A model generated the notes under the pieces. That model was not told the DNA's origin, made no database searches, and saw nothing but the letters and a program-made list of their open reading frames with translations. A stretch of DNA of 64,000 nucleotides from Pseudomonas mediterranea CFBP 5447 (lineage in GTDB: Bacteria; Pseudomonadota; Gammaproteobacteria; Pseudomonadales; Pseudomonadaceae). Numbering within the stretch: position 1 is the stretch's first letter; every line of letters starts with the position of its first letter. Positions 63,301-64,000 of this stretch are shown here, one piece after another. The stretch spans positions 333,910 through 397,909 of the forward strand of contig NZ_KN322985.1 of NCBI RefSeq assembly GCF_000774145.1. Direction: 5' to 3'. Made by a program: the position numbers and the translations under genes.

Positions 63301-64000
63301 GCGCATACAACGGCAGAATCTCGGTGTGCTTGAGCTGGGCCTTGCGCAGCATGTCCGCCGCGTCACGAATCTCTCGCTCACCCGGCAGGAACACCAGCAC
63401 ATCGCCCGGGCTGCGGCGCTCGCTGCGCTCATGGGCGGCAATTTCATCGAGGGTGGCGAGAATCGCCTGGTCGACCGTCAGGTCGTCCTCGACCCGATTG
63501 CCCTCTTCGTCCTGCTCCAGGGTCAGCGGGCGGTACCAGGTTTCCACCGGGAAGGTACGGCCCGAGACTTCCACGATCGGCGCATCGTCGAAGTGCTTGG
63601 AAAAGCGCTCCAGGTCGATGGTCGCCGAGGTGATGATGACCTTCAGGTCCGGGCGGCGCGGCAGCAGGGTCTTCAAGTAGCCGAGCAGGAAGTCGATGTT
63701 CAGGCTGCGCTCGTGGGCTTCGTCGACGATGATCGTGTCGTAGCGCTCGAGGTAGCGGTCGTTCTGGGTCTCGGCCAGGAGGATGCCGTCGGTCATCAAC
63801 TTGATCAGGGTGTTGGCGTCGCTCTGGTCCTCGAACCGCACCTGATAACCCACCAGCGCGCCCAACGGCGTCGCCAGTTCCTCGGCCACCCGGCTCGCCA
63901 CGCTGCGGGCGGCGATCCGGCGCGGCTGGGTGTGGCCGATCAAGCCATATTGGCCGCGGCCGATTTCCAGGCAGATCTTCGGCAACTGGGTGGTTTTGCC
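60386..64000 (-). CDS. hrpA: ATP-dependent RNA helicase HrpA, 5' end outside the window
   Basis: About 1204 C-terminal residues of this DEAH-box helicase are visible. The frame is open to the right edge and begins within Walker A (GKTTQLPK), so only the first about 100 residues are missing. Motifs in order are HTQPRRIAARSVASRVAEE, DEAH in IIVDEAHERSLN, TSATID, the FLPGEREI block, LATNVAETSLTVPGI and QRKGRCGRVEPG. The long C-terminal region (DUF3418-type) is typical of HrpA (about 1300 aa). HrpA rescues stalled, colliding ribosomes in E. coli and takes part in mRNA processing. Confidence 0.96.
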   Translation of the reverse strand, partial: GKTTQLPKICLEIGRGQYGLIGHTQPRRIAARSVASRVAEELATPLGALVGYQVRFEDQSDANTLIKLMTDGILLAETQNDRYLERYDTIIVDEAHERSLNIDFLLGYLKTLLPRRPDLKVIITSATIDLERFSKHFDDAPIVEVSGRTFPVETWYRPLTLEQDEEGNRVEDDLTVDQAILATLDEIAAHERSERRSPGDVLVFLPGEREIRDAADMLRKAQLKHTEILPLYARLSPAEQQRIFQSHPGRRVVLATNVAETSLTVPGIRYVIDSGTARISRYSYRAKVQRLPIEAISQASANQRKGRCGRVEPGICVRLYSEEDFLGRPEFTDPEILRTNLAAVILQMLHLRLGEITDFPFIEPPDGKAISDGFNLLQELSAVDRNSQLTPLGRQLARLPVDPRMGRMLLEAAKLGSLQEVLIVASAMSIQDPRERPPERQQAADQAHAQWKDPDSDFAGLVNLWRGFEEQRLALTANPLRNWCRKNFLNYLRLREWRDAHRQLSLICRDMQLSLNKDPADYPKLHKAVLSGLLSQIGQKTEDGDYLGARQRRFWVHPSSGLGKKRPQWLMTAELVETTKLYARMVAKIEPDWIEPLAGHLIKKNHFEPHWEKKRGQVVAYEQITLFGLIVVGRRPVHYGPVDPVVSRELFIREALVRGEIQSKAKCLAANTRLLEQLDELEAKARRRDILADEETLFAFYDARLPAEIHQTATFDSWYRINSQKDPQLLIMREEDVLAREASEVTAAHFPDTLRVGDLTLPLSYHFEPNHPRDGVTLRVPAPLLPMLPPERLEWLVPGMIEAKCIALVRNLPKALRKNFVPVPDFVKAALQRIIFAEGSLPQSLGRELLRMTGARVSDEAWAEAAQQVEGHLRMNLEIVDGQGKFLGEGRDLAELTARFAEASQAALAVPQTAKSQAPVEAKVFAPVAEKTQQKIAGLSMTVYPALVEEGGVVKEGRFPTPAEAEFQHRRALQRLLMQQLAESAKFLRGKLPGLTELGLLYRELGRIDSLVEDILLVSLDSCVLEGEASLPRDGAALASLAERKRGSWTEHAERLAKLTLEILKLWHGLQKRFKGKIDLAQAVALNDIKQQLSHLVYPGFVRETPHQWLKELPRYLKAIEQRFEKLGSQVQKDRVWSGELSNLWAQYQTRAAKHAQEGKRDPQLEFYRWWLEEYRVSLFAQQLGTKVPISDKRLGKQWGQVEP

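Overview
This window is chromosomal DNA from a Pseudomonas of the fluorescens group. The evidence is the GC-rich codon usage, a guanidinobutyrate cluster in the P. aeruginosa PA1422-PA1418 order, a PA1414-type mini-ORF, a PA3286/PA3285-type ketoacyl synthase and ECF sigma pair, a retention-module adhesin with its own type I exporter, and many copies of two REP-like families typical of fluorescent pseudomonads. All identifications are by reading the sequence and by recalled family knowledge; no search was run.

Layout. Positions 1-3308 (-) hold the N-terminus of a giant RTX/VCBS-type adhesin with a TAAG processing site. Divergent from it lies a three-gene type I secretion operon (TolC-like, ABC, HlyD-like; 3761-8858). 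Then come a tRNA aminocarboxypropyltransferase and gbuR (-), divergent from gbuA, a SnoaL-like gene and two transporters (10753-15296). The 42-codon PA1414-type ORF (15422-15550) follows, then a divergent LysR/MFS pair, an NCS1 permease, a CvfB-like S1 protein, a 62-aa SutA-like small protein, a TorF-type porin, a DUF6279-type lipoprotein and a DUF899 protein. A small accessory patch (24.5-26.4 kb) carries a brnTA toxin-antitoxin module flanked by two copies of the same gene end plus terminator, and a lipoprotein gene.

The dominant accessory feature is a two-partner-secretion, contact-dependent-inhibition-like operon on the minus strand (41280 to 26658). It contains a TpsB transporter, a 4140-aa filamentous exoprotein ending in a HINT domain and a small toxin-like module (tentatively Ntox24), and an overlapping unrecognised immunity gene.

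From 42 to 64 kb the content is mostly core: a DEAD-box helicase, a YbdG-like MscS channel, a YcaC-like hydrolase with a divergent LysR, an EamA transporter, a hybrid histidine kinase, azoreductase, and another LysR followed by an alpha/beta hydrolase, periplasmic cyclophilin and an ABC exporter. A FemAB-like (DUF482) protein, a putative porin, and an operon of KAS III, ECF sigma and zinc-finger anti-sigma follow. The window ends in hrpA, which runs off the right edge.

No tRNA, rRNA, CRISPR array, prophage or complete insertion sequence was seen. The most promising leads are the CDI-like toxin/immunity pair, the PA1414/SicX-type locus with a degenerate ANR box, the direct repeats bracketing brnTA, and the cotranscribed KAS III-ECF-anti-sigma operon.
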